From: Chryseobacterium lathyri
GTDB taxonomy: Bacteria > Bacteroidota > Bacteroidia > Flavobacteriales > Weeksellaceae
DNA: 64,000 nt
Direction of reading: 5' to 3'
NCBI RefSeq assembly: GCF_030812195.1
Contig: NZ_JAUSSF010000003.1
Coordinates: forward strand, 248,001-312,000
Shown here: positions 8,763 through 18,778 of the stretch, piece after piece
How positions within the stretch are numbered: position 1 is the first letter of the stretch
Layout: each line of letters begins with the position of its first letter
Notes under the pieces: generated by a model
Told to the model about the DNA's origin: nothing
The model's input: the letters and a program-made list of their open reading frames with translations, nothing else
Database searches by the model: none
Program-made: the position numbers and the translations under genes

Positions 8763-9695
8763 ATGAATAACAATAATAAATTTTTATTAAATACTCCTGA
8801 ATTAAAGAAGGAGAACCAGTTATTGAACCTTGTTGAAAACCAGACAAAATTCAACCTAAACAACTGTGAATTCAGCATATACGAGACACACAAGGCTGCT
8901 TTCGGAGTACAACTTCACTTTGAAAATATTGCTTTTACAGCTATGCTGAGAGGCAAAAAGCATATGAAACTGGACAATAAGACAAATTATTTTGACTATT
9001 TTCCCGGTGAAAGCATTCTCGTCGCACCCGGTGAAACCATGGTCATTGATTTTCCTGAAGCGGACGAAGCCCCTACCCAATGTATTTCTTTAAGCCTTAA
9101 TCCTGATTTTATAGAAGATTCTCTTAACTATTTAAATTACAGCCTTCCCAAAGTGGATGAAACTTCCCAATGGAATATCCAGCTGGATGAATTTTTCCTT
9201 TTTAATAATAAGTCCTTAGCTTCTGCTACCAACAATATCATGAGGATTGCAATGGATGATAATTCCCAGAAAGATATCATGGCAGATTTTGCCCTGAAAG
9301 AACTCCTGATCAGGCTTATGCAGACCCAGGCCAGAAGCATGGTGGAAAAAAATATTGCTAAAAATAAATCCAGGATAGGTTTTGCAGTAGATTATATCCG
9401 TAAAAACCTTCACCAAAAGCTGTCCATAGACAGTATGGCAAAACTGGCATATGTGAGCAAATCTAATTTCTTTAAAATGTTCAGGGATGAACTGGGAACT
9501 TCACCGAACGATTTTATCCTGCAGGAAAGGATCAGCAAGGCAAAAGAATTACTTGCAGGGCAGAACAGCATTAAGGAAACCGCCTATCAGACAGGATTCT
9601 CGGATACCAATTATTTTACAAGAGTGTTTAAGCAGCTGGTGGGGGTTACTCCAAAGAGCTATCAAACCTCAACGGTATTTTCTGAGCGTTACTAA
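8763..9695 (+). CDS. AraC-family transcriptional regulator of the aldehyde/alcohol cluster
   Basis: A regulator of about 310 residues. The first two thirds form an AraC_N-type sensor domain with a cupin-like pattern (YFPGESILVAPGETMVI). The last 100 residues hold the double helix-turn-helix, with the first helix pair SIDSMAKLAYVSKSNFFKMF and the conserved family ending TGFSDTNYFTRVFKQLVGVTPKSY. The start is taken as the ATG at 8763; a TTG 24 bases earlier is also in frame. It is divergent from the aldehyde dehydrogenase gene and shares 180 bp containing two direct repeats, so local control of ald-adh is likely. The inducer is unknown. Confidence 0.88.
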   Translation: MNNNNKFLLNTPELKKENQLLNLVENQTKFNLNNCEFSIYETHKAAFGVQLHFENIAFTAMLRGKKHMKLDNKTNYFDYFPGESILVAPGETMVIDFPEADEAPTQCISLSLNPDFIEDSLNYLNYSLPKVDETSQWNIQLDEFFLFNNKSLASATNNIMRIAMDDNSQKDIMADFALKELLIRLMQTQARSMVEKNIAKNKSRIGFAVDYIRKNLHQKLSIDSMAKLAYVSKSNFFKMFRDELGTSPNDFILQERISKAKELLAGQNSIKETAYQTGFSDTNYFTRVFKQLVGVTPKSYQTSTVFSERY

Positions 9696-9722
9696 GATCG
9701 TAAAGTAATATTTTAAATAAAA

Positions 9723-9746
9723 AAGCATCCCAAAGATGGAATGCTT
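9723..9746. terminator. Convergent terminator
   Basis: AAGCATCC (9723-9730) pairs with GGAATGCTT (9738-9746) with one bulged base, and lies between convergent genes with A/T runs on both sides. Confidence 0.65.
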
Positions 9747-9766
9747 ATAGTTTATGAAGATAATGT

Positions 9767-11095
9767 TTAATCTTTATAGTGATAATATCTCGCTCCTTTC
9801 AAAACAGGATCTTCAGATTCTACTGAGATGAGTCCGAAACCTTTATAATCTTTATTAACAGAAGTCTGAAGCTGTTTTCTATGAAGCTTTTCATAGGTTT
9901 CAAAATCAACTGCCTTTCTGTTTTTTAGGCTTTCAAATAAGTTCCATTTTGAAACAGCTGTCTTCCAGTTTTGGGATATTTTTCCGGCAAAAACTTTGGA
10001 TTTCGAACCACTTCCGTATCCTAAAAAGCCTATTTCTGCGCCTGTCAGCTCTTCGCCTTCGCTAAAAGCAACCTGCATTGCAGAAAGAAATGCCATAAAA
10101 ATGGAAGCCGTATACATATTTCCTATTTCTGAAGATGCCCGCTGTGATCTTTCAATTTTTTCACTGATAAAATTGAGATAATCTTCAGATTTTGCAACAG
10201 CTTTCTGTTCGTCAGGAGTTTCGTAAGGAAGTCCGTTTTCTAAGCTGTAAATCTCTGTAAAAACTCTTTTTCCGTGAAAGGCATACGGAAGGTGGAAAAT
10301 AAGGTATTTCCAGTCTCCATAAGGCTTGTTTTTTCCTGTAATTTCTTTATAATGCTGGTAAGCTTCCCTGATTCTGTCTTGGTAGCATTGGTTTGAATAT
10401 TGTCCGTCAAAAACCGGCTCATCCGTAAAGATCTCAATTTTATCAGGAAATGTTTCCGGAGCTGAATTCAGATCTTCCTTAGTGTAGGCTCTTCTTGGTT
10501 TAAAAAAGTCAAAAACACCTTCGGTAGCTACTCCCCAGTTATTTTCAATTTCCAGAAGATCCGGTTTTGATGAAATAAGCAGGGCAACCGCACCTCCTCC
10601 CTGGGTATATTCTCCGGAAGAAGCCAGTTCGTATTTTGCATAATCGCTGGCGATAACTATTGCTTTTTTGTCGGGATTCACTCTTACAAAGTCAAGAGAA
10701 TTATGCAGGGCATCTACCGCTCCGATGCAGGCGAAAGTCATATCCACCACATCGCAATTTCTGAAACATCTTTCACCAAATTCTTTTTCCAGAACTTTTT
10801 CAATCATCTGCATCGTGTAGGAAGCCGTAGGTTTTGCCGCATCGAGAGCACTTTCCGTTCCCAGATAAATCCTGGCTATATCTTTAGGATTGAGATCATG
10901 ATCTCTGATCAGTTTCAACAAAGCTTCTGCTGCAAAGGTAGCCGCATCTTCATGAATATCAGGAAATCCCATTTTATGCAATCCCAATCCTTTTTCCAGT
11001 TTTGCAGGTTCAATTCCTCTTTTCTCCGCCAGATCTTTGATCTCTAAGTACAAAGACGGCACATAATAGCCCGCAGCCTCAATTCCAAAAGTCAT
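9767..11095 (-). CDS. Hydroxymethylglutaryl-CoA synthase
   Basis: A thiolase-fold enzyme of 442 residues that condenses acetyl-CoA with acetoacetyl-CoA to HMG-CoA, the second step of the mevalonate pathway. Catalytic residues are visible: the general base E81 in GTESALDAAKP, the nucleophile C123 in MTFACIGAVDAL, and a histidine at about 268 in FHLPYAFHGK. Flavobacteriia make isoprenoids through mevalonate, so the gene fits the host. The C-terminal GYGSGSKS motif is also characteristic. It is transcribed alone, separated from the M1 peptidase gene upstream by a terminator. Confidence 0.93.
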   Translation of the reverse strand: MTFGIEAAGYYVPSLYLEIKDLAEKRGIEPAKLEKGLGLHKMGFPDIHEDAATFAAEALLKLIRDHDLNPKDIARIYLGTESALDAAKPTASYTMQMIEKVLEKEFGERCFRNCDVVDMTFACIGAVDALHNSLDFVRVNPDKKAIVIASDYAKYELASSGEYTQGGGAVALLISSKPDLLEIENNWGVATEGVFDFFKPRRAYTKEDLNSAPETFPDKIEIFTDEPVFDGQYSNQCYQDRIREAYQHYKEITGKNKPYGDWKYLIFHLPYAFHGKRVFTEIYSLENGLPYETPDEQKAVAKSEDYLNFISEKIERSQRASSEIGNMYTASIFMAFLSAMQVAFSEGEELTGAEIGFLGYGSGSKSKVFAGKISQNWKTAVSKWNLFESLKNRKAVDFETYEKLHRKQLQTSVNKDYKGFGLISVESEDPVLKGARYYHYKD

Positions 11096-11185
11096 TTTAT
11101 TCTAAATTTTTATACGAATTTATAAAATGATGTTTGAATAAGCCTTCAATTCACAGACATAATTTGCTTTTTAATATAAAAATCA

Positions 11186-11213
11186 TAAAAAAACCGCTGT
11201 TCGATACAGCGGT
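11186..11213 (-). terminator. Terminator of the M1 aminopeptidase gene
   Basis: ACCGCTGT (11193-11200) pairs with ACAGCGGT (11206-11213) around a TCGAT loop. The minus strand continues into a run of seven T residues. Confidence 0.85.
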
Positions 11214-11243
11214 GTTATATTCTCAGCAATTTTAATGATCTGT

Positions 11244-13751
11244 TTATTTAAAATCTTCAATAGCTTTATTTATGGCGTCAATCTGTTTGTTGATGCTTGC
11301 AGCACTCTGAGGATTCTGTCTTAGCAGTTCCATTTTTTTACTTAGTCCATCTTTCAGCATCTGGGAAATCATCATTTTTACCTGAGGATTATCTCCCATT
11401 TCACCTTTTGCATGGCTGATTATTTTGGTGATATTTTCAGTCGCTTTCAGATTATCTGAGCTCATGATCCAGTTATACCCTTCTTCTGCAGATTTACCCA
11501 GTTCCGGGTTCTGGAACTTAATAAACGGATAAAAGGCAACAAGCGGAGTGATATTGGACATCTGTGAAGTCACCTTATTCTTTACAATCACCGGAAGCAA
11601 CTGCCCCAGCAATTCGTCCGAAGCTCCTTCAAGATCTATTTTATCAGCCAATGTATTGGCTTTTGACGGATCTATGGCTACAACAGCGCTTAATGAAGTT
11701 CCTTTTACAGCATTGGAAACAGCATTGACTCCTTTTTCAAAAAGAGGAAGATATTTCTTATCCTTAGTCTTAGCCAGTGCGGAAATTGCAGCAGCCTGAA
11801 CCAATGTTTTCGGATCATTGGAAGCTAATTTCTCAACATCAGCACCCAGGGCTTTCATCTGTTCAGCATTTGAAAGATCCATCAGCTGAAGGGCTTTGAT
11901 TCTTGTTCTGAAATACGGATCTTTTAATGCAGCAGCCAGTAATTTTGTAGCCGCCGGATTTTTTCCTACCTGATCTTTTACAGCAGATAAAGCCTTATAT
12001 CTGCTTTTAAATTCTTTAGAATTTATAAACTGCATCAGGTTTTGCTCCGGAGTTTTGGTATCTGTGATATCAGCCAGTAAAATTCCGTCTGCGTTGATGT
12101 TAACAAGATCAGGAGTTTTGGAAGCATCAAAATTAAATGTATTCTTCGCTTCAGCATTTACCCATACGTTATATCTTTTCGGCTTTCCGTTGTCATATAC
12201 ATCGATCGCAAGAGGAAACTCAAACGGCTGCTCTTGTGTCTGGTTGATCGTTACCGCCACCTGCTTTTTTACCGGTTCGAAGGTCAATGAGTAATTCAGC
12301 TTTGGGTTTCCGCTTCCGAAGTACCATTGGTTGAAGAACCAGTTCAGATCTTTCCCTGAAACCTTTTCAAAAGAAAGTCTTAATTGATGGGCTTCTGCAT
12401 TCTGATACTCATTGGTTTTTAAATAATCATTCATTCCGGCAAAGAAAGCATCATCACCCAAATAATTTCTCAGCATATGAAGGATTCCTCCTCCTTTCTG
12501 ATACGTTACAAGATCAAAAACATCTTCACGGGAATCATAATTGAATCTCACGAGATCTTTTTTGAAATCAGCCGGATTATGGATGTACATATTCACATCG
12601 GTCATCTGGTGGTAGTCTGCCTGATCTTTACCGTATTTATACTCATTCCAGAGGTATTCAGAATAGTTGGCAAATGATTCATTTACGGTTAAATTACTCC
12701 AGCTTTCCGCTGTCACAAGATCTCCGAACCAATGGTGAAACAATTCATGGGCAATGGTGTCTTCCCATTTGTTTTCATCGATCAGCTGTCCCGGTTTCTG
12801 AAGGATATCACTTCCGTGAAGGGTGGCTGTTGTATTTTCCATGGCTCCGCTCACATAGTCTCTTCCTGAGATTTGTGCATATTTTGCCCACGGATAATCA
12901 TAGCCCATCTTTTTGGAGAAAAACTCGATCATTTCAGGAGTATTTCCATAGATCTGTTTTGCGTAAGGTTCGTATTCTTTTTCGATATAATAGTCTACCG
13001 GAATATTTTTCCATTTGTCTTTAACAATGGCATATTCGCCTACGCCCATAAAGAACAGATAAGTGGCATGTCTTTTATCCATCACCCAATGATCAGTTCT
13101 TAAATTTCCTTCTTTCTGCGAATCCTTTAAAATACCATTGGAAAGGGTAACATATTTATCAGGAACGGTCATATAAATTTCCTGGGTAGTCTTCTGATTC
13201 GGTTTATCGATGGTTGGAAACCACGCAGAAGAAGACTCTGTTTCTCCCTGTGTCCATATCTGTGTCGGCATATCAGGATCCTGTCCCTGTGCATTGATGA
13301 AATACAGTCCTTTGGCATCATTAATCGCCATACTTCCCTTCTGTTTCACTTCATTAGGTCGTGCGGTATATTTGATGTACACTGTATATTCCTGATTTTT
13401 CTGATAGGTTTTGTCCAGACTGATTTTCAGAATATCATCTTTATATTCATATTTCAGAGGTGATCTTTTTCCGTTGCTGTCAAGAGCCACTTCATGAATC
13501 AGCATGCCTTTTGCATCAAGTGTCAGTTCGTTGGTAGGATAGAAATACGGAGTGGCCGTCAGCCATTCTTCTCCACCCATCTGCTCTTTCTGATAATCAA
13601 AATTGACTTTAAGCTTGGTATGTTTAAGTTCCGTTACTTTCGTGTGTGTTGCTCTGTAAGCCTTTTCCCTTCCTGAAGTTTCGGTCTGTGCTGATACGTT
13701 CGCGGAAAAGAAAATCCCGAGTATAGCAATGGACAAAATCGCCTTTTTCAT
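11244..13751 (-). CDS. M1 family metallo-aminopeptidase, exported
   Basis: An 835-residue peptidase with a signal peptide (about 1-21, ending SANVSA). The exopeptidase motif GAMEN is at 302-306. The zinc site HELFH is at 335-339, with the second ligand E about 19 residues later in NESFANY. The C-terminal third is an alpha-helical repeat region (about 560-835), as in aminopeptidase N and leukotriene A4 hydrolase relatives. It removes N-terminal residues from peptides, probably in the periplasm or at the surface. There is no obvious T9SS tail. A 76-codon gene ends 11 bases upstream and is likely cotranscribed. Confidence 0.93.
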   Translation of the reverse strand: MKKAILSIAILGIFFSANVSAQTETSGREKAYRATHTKVTELKHTKLKVNFDYQKEQMGGEEWLTATPYFYPTNELTLDAKGMLIHEVALDSNGKRSPLKYEYKDDILKISLDKTYQKNQEYTVYIKYTARPNEVKQKGSMAINDAKGLYFINAQGQDPDMPTQIWTQGETESSSAWFPTIDKPNQKTTQEIYMTVPDKYVTLSNGILKDSQKEGNLRTDHWVMDKRHATYLFFMGVGEYAIVKDKWKNIPVDYYIEKEYEPYAKQIYGNTPEMIEFFSKKMGYDYPWAKYAQISGRDYVSGAMENTTATLHGSDILQKPGQLIDENKWEDTIAHELFHHWFGDLVTAESWSNLTVNESFANYSEYLWNEYKYGKDQADYHQMTDVNMYIHNPADFKKDLVRFNYDSREDVFDLVTYQKGGGILHMLRNYLGDDAFFAGMNDYLKTNEYQNAEAHQLRLSFEKVSGKDLNWFFNQWYFGSGNPKLNYSLTFEPVKKQVAVTINQTQEQPFEFPLAIDVYDNGKPKRYNVWVNAEAKNTFNFDASKTPDLVNINADGILLADITDTKTPEQNLMQFINSKEFKSRYKALSAVKDQVGKNPAATKLLAAALKDPYFRTRIKALQLMDLSNAEQMKALGADVEKLASNDPKTLVQAAAISALAKTKDKKYLPLFEKGVNAVSNAVKGTSLSAVVAIDPSKANTLADKIDLEGASDELLGQLLPVIVKNKVTSQMSNITPLVAFYPFIKFQNPELGKSAEEGYNWIMSSDNLKATENITKIISHAKGEMGDNPQVKMMISQMLKDGLSKKMELLRQNPQSAASINKQIDAINKAIEDFK

Positions 13752-13762
13752 GTTTTATTTTA

Positions 13763-13993
13763 TTATTTCTTAGAATTATTTTTTGTTATTATATCAAAAA
13801 TGTCATTAACCAGGGTTTCGTAATCACCCGTTTTCAGCTGTTCTTTTGTTTTGGCAAAAGCTTTTTTCAGCTCACTTTCGGGGTTTTCATCATCAATGAT
13901 TTCTGCCGAAGCCACGCCTTTAATCTGAAGTAAGATTTCTTTCAGTTTTTCAACATCGATGTCCTTTTCAGGAGTAATTTTAAGTGATTTCAT
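13763..13993 (-). CDS. Small acidic protein of unknown function
   Basis: A 76-residue protein I do not recognise with certainty. The N-terminal half (MKSLKITPEKDIDVEKLKEILLQIKGV) predicts a beta-alpha pattern, and the rest is a charged helix ending KNNSKK. It resembles small antitoxin-like or DUF2683-like proteins only in size and composition, and no toxin partner lies beside it. Its stop is 11 bases before the M1 aminopeptidase start, so the two are probably one transcript. Confidence 0.6.
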   Translation of the reverse strand: MKSLKITPEKDIDVEKLKEILLQIKGVASAEIIDDENPESELKKAFAKTKEQLKTGDYETLVNDIFDIITKNNSKK

Positions 13994-14077
13994 AGTAGAA
14001 ATAAGATAGGTCCGGAATTTCCATTAAAAGTTACAAAAAAAGTGAAGACTGGGCTCCACTATATTTTATATGACTAA

Positions 14078-14872
14078 TTAAATTGCTACAGGAGCTTTGA
14101 TTCCCGGATGCGGATCATAATTTTCCAGGGTAAAATCTTCAAAATTAAAACTGAAAATATCTTTTACCTCAGGATTAAGCTTCATAACCGGAAGAGGCCT
14201 TGGTTCTCTGGAAAGCTGCTTATTGACCTGTTCAAAATGATTGTTATAAATATGAACATCTCCAAAACTATGAATATAATCTCCTACTTCCAGATCGCAA
14301 ACCTGAGCTACCATCATCAGCAGTAAGGCATAGCTTGCGATATTGAACGGCACTCCCAGAAACACATCAGCACTTCTCTGATATAATTGCAGCGAAAGTT
14401 TTCCGTCTGCTACATAGAATTGAAACAGAGCATGACATGGGGCAAGTGCCATATTTGGTATCTCAGCGGCATTCCATGCGGAAACGATCAGTCTTCTTGA
14501 ATCAGGATTTTTTTTGATCTGGTCTATTACTTCAGTAATCTGATCTACTACTTTCCCATCGGCTCCCTGCCAGCTTCTCCATTGTGCCCCGTAAACCGGT
14601 CCCAGATCACCGTTTTCATCAGCCCATTCGTCCCAGATGCTTACTCCGTTATCATTGAGATATTTCACATTGGTATCACCATTCAAAAACCAAAGCAACT
14701 CATAGATAATGGATTTCAGATGTACTTTTTTTGTAGTCACCATCGGGAAGCCTTTTGACAGATCATATCTCAGCTGGTACCCGAAAACACTTCTGGTTCC
14801 TGTTCCCGTTCTGTCCGTCTTGTCTGTTCCATTGTCTAAAATATGCTGTAAAAGGTCTAGGTAGTTCTGCAT
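14078..14872 (-). CDS. thyA: Thymidylate synthase
   Basis: A 264-residue enzyme, the same length as E. coli ThyA when started at the ATG at 14872 (MQNYLDLLQ); a TTG eight codons earlier is unlikely. It methylates dUMP to dTMP with methylene-tetrahydrofolate. The catalytic cysteine is C146 in [10 protein letters not shown]. The phosphate-binding arginine motif RTGTGT is at 21-26, with the paired arginines in [12 protein letters not shown], and the C-terminal end is GIKAPVAI. No dihydrofolate reductase gene follows within the window, although folA often lies beside thyA. Confidence 0.97.
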   Translation of the reverse strand: MQNYLDLLQHILDNGTDKTDRTGTGTRSVFGYQLRYDLSKGFPMVTTKKVHLKSIIYELLWFLNGDTNVKYLNDNGVSIWDEWADENGDLGPVYGAQWRSWQGADGKVVDQITEVIDQIKKNPDSRRLIVSAWNAAEIPNMALAPCHALFQFYVADGKLSLQLYQRSADVFLGVPFNIASYALLLMMVAQVCDLEVGDYIHSFGDVHIYNNHFEQVNKQLSREPRPLPVMKLNPEVKDIFSFNFEDFTLENYDPHPGIKAPVAI

Positions 14873-14941
14873 TTTGAAAGTGCTTTTAAGCTTCAAATTT
14901 AAAAAAAATTAACCGATTTTGAGTTATTATGGTTCATAAAA

Positions 14942-14974
14942 AAACAGCTGTGAAAATTATTTCCACAGCTGTTT
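14942..14974 (-). terminator. Terminator of the metalloprotease gene
   Basis: An 11-bp perfect stem (AAACAGCTGTG / CACAGCTGTTT) flanked by A and T runs lies after the protease stop and before thyA. Confidence 0.85.
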
Positions 14975-15025
14975 GATGTTATCATTTACTTGTTGAATCT
15001 CTCAGAATTCGTTAAAAATCAGTGA

Positions 15026-17788
15026 TTAGTTTTTAATAATTTTCTGGGTAATTTTCTCTTTCCCGTTATCCAATGACAGGATATATACTCCCTGAAGCAA
15101 TGATTCAACGTTGATAGACTGGGATTTTGTTTCTCCTGACTGAACAACACTTCCACGGGCATCAATAAGCTGATATCTGAATTCTGAATCGGACTGAGAT
15201 TTAATTTTAATCACATCCTTCACCGGATTCGGATAAACGCTGATGGTTACATTATCCGTTGAAGATTCAGCAATCAATGAAGAAACGGTACCTGTAGAAG
15301 TTATTTTTAATGTATAATCTTCAACCTGTCCGTAGCTGAATGTGCCACATGAAGACGAAGGTACTGCATTGTATTTCATGATCACTCTCATTCTTGTATT
15401 TCCTGTAATAGCAGTACTTGGAATTGTTATATTGCCGGACACAGGAGAAGCTGTGCTTGCCGTTTTTGACCAGGCCAATTCTCCAATATCTGTAAAGTCT
15501 CCATCACCATTATAATCAATATAGACAGCATATCCTTCACTATATGTTATAGATGACCAGTACGGCGTTATTGAAATAGAATAAGAATTTCCTTTTACAA
15601 CATTTCCAACAACTGAAGTAAAATTCTCATATCCGGCTGTCCCTGTAGAAGACTGGTTGATATCCGCAAACTTCACATTACTGATACGCTCGTCTGATGT
15701 AGAATTGGCAGAAGATGAGCAATAAACTATAGTAGTTCCGCCAGATAGAGTCGTTACGTTCACAGTATTACTTGCTGCAGAAATATTCCCTGCTGCATCT
15801 TTTGCTTTTACAGTGAAGCTATACGAAGTAGAAGGAGACAGCCCTGTTACTGAATACGTTGTGGCAGAAGTAGATCCCAGAAGATTCGTTCCTCTATAAA
15901 CATCATACCCTGTTACTGCAACATTATCCGTAGATCCGCTCCACGATAATGCTGTGGAGTTTTGTGTGGTAGAAGATGCAGACAGCTGAGGCGAAGTAGG
16001 AGCCTGAGTATCTGTTATTGGTGTTCCACCAGTATATGCCGTTCCTAAGCCTACCGCATAAAATGCATTCTGAGTAGCCTTATGTTCCGCTGAATCAGCA
16101 CCAAAAAGATCTTTTGCGGATTGAATACCGTATGTCATAGCATTAGCATAGGTAGAACTTCCTGTTAGGTAAGACGTCTCTAATCTGTAAACGATTTTTG
16201 CAGCTTTTTCAAACCCCACTCCGGTAACGTTATAGTTGTTTCCTATATCATTTGTTCCTGTACCTCCGGTTACCAATAAATAAAACCAGAAGTTTAAGAC
16301 ACCGCTATTGGTATGAACACCACAATAATCATTTTGCTGTTGGCTAGGGGTTACACATCCTGTGGTGGTTGCATCTTTCCAATAGGTTCCTTTATAAGTA
16401 TCCGGCTGTTTGGATAATCCTGAATTTGGATTGCTCATGGATCTTAGATAGTTAGGAGATATTTTGGTAATATCTTCTCCAATCAAAAAGTTTTGCTTTT
16501 CCGGTGCATATGCATTTTCAACAATTGCTCCCCAAATATCAGAAAATCCTTCATTCAATGCTCCGGGTTCCCTTTGGTACACTAAAGCAGCTTCTTCCTG
16601 ACATATAGCATGTCCTAATTCATGGGCGGTCACATCAAATGCAGCAAGCGGTTTAAAATTGGTAGCCCCATCACCATACACCATTGCACTTCCAGTCCAG
16701 GCTGCGTTTTCCCACGAATTTCCTACATGCACATAATTATCGAGTATAGCTCCCTGATTGTCATAACTATTTCTACCGAATGTATCTTTAAAATAATCGT
16801 ATGTTTTCTCTACTCCCCAATGAACATCCAGCGCTACATCATTCCCGGTCGCAGAATGTTCTGCCGTTGTCCAGTTGTTATCTGTATCAGTAATATTATT
16901 TTTTGTAAGAATGCTATAGTTCGCATTATTGTTATTATAGGTATTTACTCCTCCTCCTCTTGTATTATCTTTTAATGCATATTTTCCGTTAACAAGAGTG
17001 GTTTCAATAGATTTTGTCCCACTGTATCTTGTTTCAGCATTTCCGATGACAAACATTGCTTTAAAATTCTCTCCCAATTTATTTTCCGGTCCAAAAACAT
17101 TTACATTTTTCAGTTCTTTACCATGAGCATTTTCTCCTGCATGCTTCATGATCGGGTCATCAAGCAATACGGCACCTGATTTTGCATCTATATATACATG
17201 AGATCTTAAGAAAGGTTCTGCAGAAAAAATATCAAACTTGTAGGCTAATAAAAGTCTGTATTTTTCATTGGAAGCCTCCACAGGTAACAATACAAGTTCT
17301 CCTTTAGGCTGATATCCGATCTCTCGTCCATACGCTGTATTAGACATTAAAACTTGGGCACCTAAATGTTTAATGGCTTTGTTAAGAGCATCGGGTTCTG
17401 AAACATCTGCCTGGGTATTGACATCGCTGGTATCATATATTTCTCCATTCATGCTTACGAGATTGCCTTTTACATAATGCAGTATGTAATTAGCAAGTTC
17501 TACCTTTACTCCATTATGATAGAGCTGGTATTTTTCATCAGAAAAATCACTAAATAGTTTGGCAGATTTAATCTTAACCATTTTAGAACCTGCAGGAAGG
17601 TTTAAAACCTCGGAGAAAAATTTTCCATTGTCGGACAGTGCAAGGTCTCTCGCATTTGTTCCGGGTTTGAATGTAATCAGTGATGAATTGCCATTATCAA
17701 TTCTTTGCTCAACATATCTTTGAGCTTGTAAAGCAATGCCGCTTACCAAAAGCGGAACAAAAACCATAAGTGTCAATTTGTTTTTCAT
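15026..17788 (-). CDS. Thermolysin-like (M4) metalloprotease with Fn3, GEVED and T9SS tail
   Basis: A 920-residue exported protease, started at the ATG at 17788 (an in-frame TTG lies two codons earlier). Domain order: signal peptide (1-23); an FTP/PepSY-type propeptide; the M4 catalytic domain with HELGH at about 389-393 and the glutamate ligand in ALNEGFSD; one fibronectin type III domain (about 605-690); a GEVED domain (CGTFSYGQVEDYTLKI); and a type A T9SS sorting domain (SVYPNPVKDVIKI...GVYILSL...IIKN). It should be released or surface-bound and digest protein. It has a 410-base upstream gap, so independent regulation is likely. Confidence 0.93.
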   Translation of the reverse strand: MKNKLTLMVFVPLLVSGIALQAQRYVEQRIDNGNSSLITFKPGTNARDLALSDNGKFFSEVLNLPAGSKMVKIKSAKLFSDFSDEKYQLYHNGVKVELANYILHYVKGNLVSMNGEIYDTSDVNTQADVSEPDALNKAIKHLGAQVLMSNTAYGREIGYQPKGELVLLPVEASNEKYRLLLAYKFDIFSAEPFLRSHVYIDAKSGAVLLDDPIMKHAGENAHGKELKNVNVFGPENKLGENFKAMFVIGNAETRYSGTKSIETTLVNGKYALKDNTRGGGVNTYNNNNANYSILTKNNITDTDNNWTTAEHSATGNDVALDVHWGVEKTYDYFKDTFGRNSYDNQGAILDNYVHVGNSWENAAWTGSAMVYGDGATNFKPLAAFDVTAHELGHAICQEEAALVYQREPGALNEGFSDIWGAIVENAYAPEKQNFLIGEDITKISPNYLRSMSNPNSGLSKQPDTYKGTYWKDATTTGCVTPSQQQNDYCGVHTNSGVLNFWFYLLVTGGTGTNDIGNNYNVTGVGFEKAAKIVYRLETSYLTGSSTYANAMTYGIQSAKDLFGADSAEHKATQNAFYAVGLGTAYTGGTPITDTQAPTSPQLSASSTTQNSTALSWSGSTDNVAVTGYDVYRGTNLLGSTSATTYSVTGLSPSTSYSFTVKAKDAAGNISAASNTVNVTTLSGGTTIVYCSSSANSTSDERISNVKFADINQSSTGTAGYENFTSVVGNVVKGNSYSISITPYWSSITYSEGYAVYIDYNGDGDFTDIGELAWSKTASTASPVSGNITIPSTAITGNTRMRVIMKYNAVPSSSCGTFSYGQVEDYTLKITSTGTVSSLIAESSTDNVTISVYPNPVKDVIKIKSQSDSEFRYQLIDARGSVVQSGETKSQSINVESLLQGVYILSLDNGKEKITQKIIKN

Positions 17789-18199
17789 AGACAATAATTA
17801 TTTGGTGTGTTATCAATCCAAATATAACAATTGCACCAATACAATAAATAAAAAAAACAAAATATAATTACGAAATTCATATTTTTAACTAAAAATCATT
17901 AAAGTATAATCAATTAAAAACTATAATTAATATAAAAAAAATTAACCAAAATATTCCAAATAAAGAAAAAATAATATATCAGAACTCTGACATCGATTTA
18001 AATTTTTAACAATAAAAATTTATTAATATTTATCTCAAATTTCCTTTATTTCCTTAAATTAACCTTATTAATTGGTTTGGTTGTCTCTAAAATTTTCTTA
18101 ATTTTTAACAATAATTGATCATGAAGGGAACCAAAATTAAGACTGTCTGTTCGGTCTTGAGAAAATTTTACTTCAATTTGTTATTTTCACATTCATAGC
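17789..18199. other. Long AT-rich upstream region of the protease gene
   Basis: No gene was found in these 411 bases, which are extremely AT-rich with many short A and T runs. Near 18139-18158 AAGAC and GTCTT form a weak hairpin that, on the minus strand, precedes AATTTT; it may end transcription from the GreA-like gene. The rest is presumably promoter and leader of the protease. Confidence 0.5.
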
Positions 18200-18640
18200 T
18201 CACCAGATATATATAATCTTTTGATGAATATTGTTTATAACAAATTCTTCTCCTGATCTTTTCCCCAGAATCGCTTTCACCAGTGGAGACTCTGCAGAAA
18301 CAGTCATGATCTTTTGGTCGCCGGAAATAATTTCCCCTACAGATACCGTAACATAAAACAAACCTTTGTCTGTTCTGACTAAGGCCCCCACCTGTACCTT
18401 ATCTGAAGGTTCAGCTGATATTTTCCGGATAACGGACTGCTGATTCAAAGATTCATTGAGCTGCCGTTGAAGATTATTGATTTCCTGCTGAAGCATTTCG
18501 CGGCCGGTTTCATATTTGTCGCCCATAGAACTTTTGGTATCATTACTAGAGGCACGGGTTTCCACAATCAGGTTTTCAAAAGACTGAATTTTGTCAGCAA
18601 TCTTTGTTTTTATGAGGTCTAATAATTCCTGTTTGTTCAT
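18200..18640 (-). CDS. GreA/GreB-like transcription factor
   Basis: A protein of about 146 residues from the ATG at 18640 (MNKQELLDLIKTKI); an ATG seven codons earlier is possible. The N-terminal part predicts a coiled coil (about 10-75, with MGDKYETGREMLQQEINNLQRQLNE). The C-terminal part looks like the FKBP-like Gre domain (VQVGALVRTDKGLFYVTVSVGEI ... SPLVKAILGKRSGEEF). Gre factors rescue backtracked RNA polymerase. The spacing of acidic residues at the coiled-coil tip differs from canonical GreA, so this may be one of the divergent Gre-like paralogues common in Flavobacteriia. Confidence 0.75.
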   Translation of the reverse strand: MNKQELLDLIKTKIADKIQSFENLIVETRASSNDTKSSMGDKYETGREMLQQEINNLQRQLNESLNQQSVIRKISAEPSDKVQVGALVRTDKGLFYVTVSVGEIISGDQKIMTVSAESPLVKAILGKRSGEEFVINNIHQKIIYIW

Positions 18641-18660
18641 ATCATAAAATTTCGTGTACA

Positions 18661-18724
18661 TTTAGCTAAAGCTGGTTACAAATATGCATAAAATAAGCGG
18701 GCTAAAGCCCGCCTCTATTGAATA
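18661..18724 (+). repeat. REP-like unit (copy 1)
   Basis: A degenerate first hairpin AGCTAAAGCT (18664-18673) is followed, 23 bases on, by the perfect palindrome GCGGGCTAAAGCCCGC (18697-18712) and the tail CTCTATTGAAT. The order matches the units around the REP-associated transposase at 60.5 kb. Confidence 0.75.
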
Positions 18725-18778
18725 TTTTTAATAATTTGAATCTCCTCTTAAAATAAAACAGATGTAAATATTTCTGAT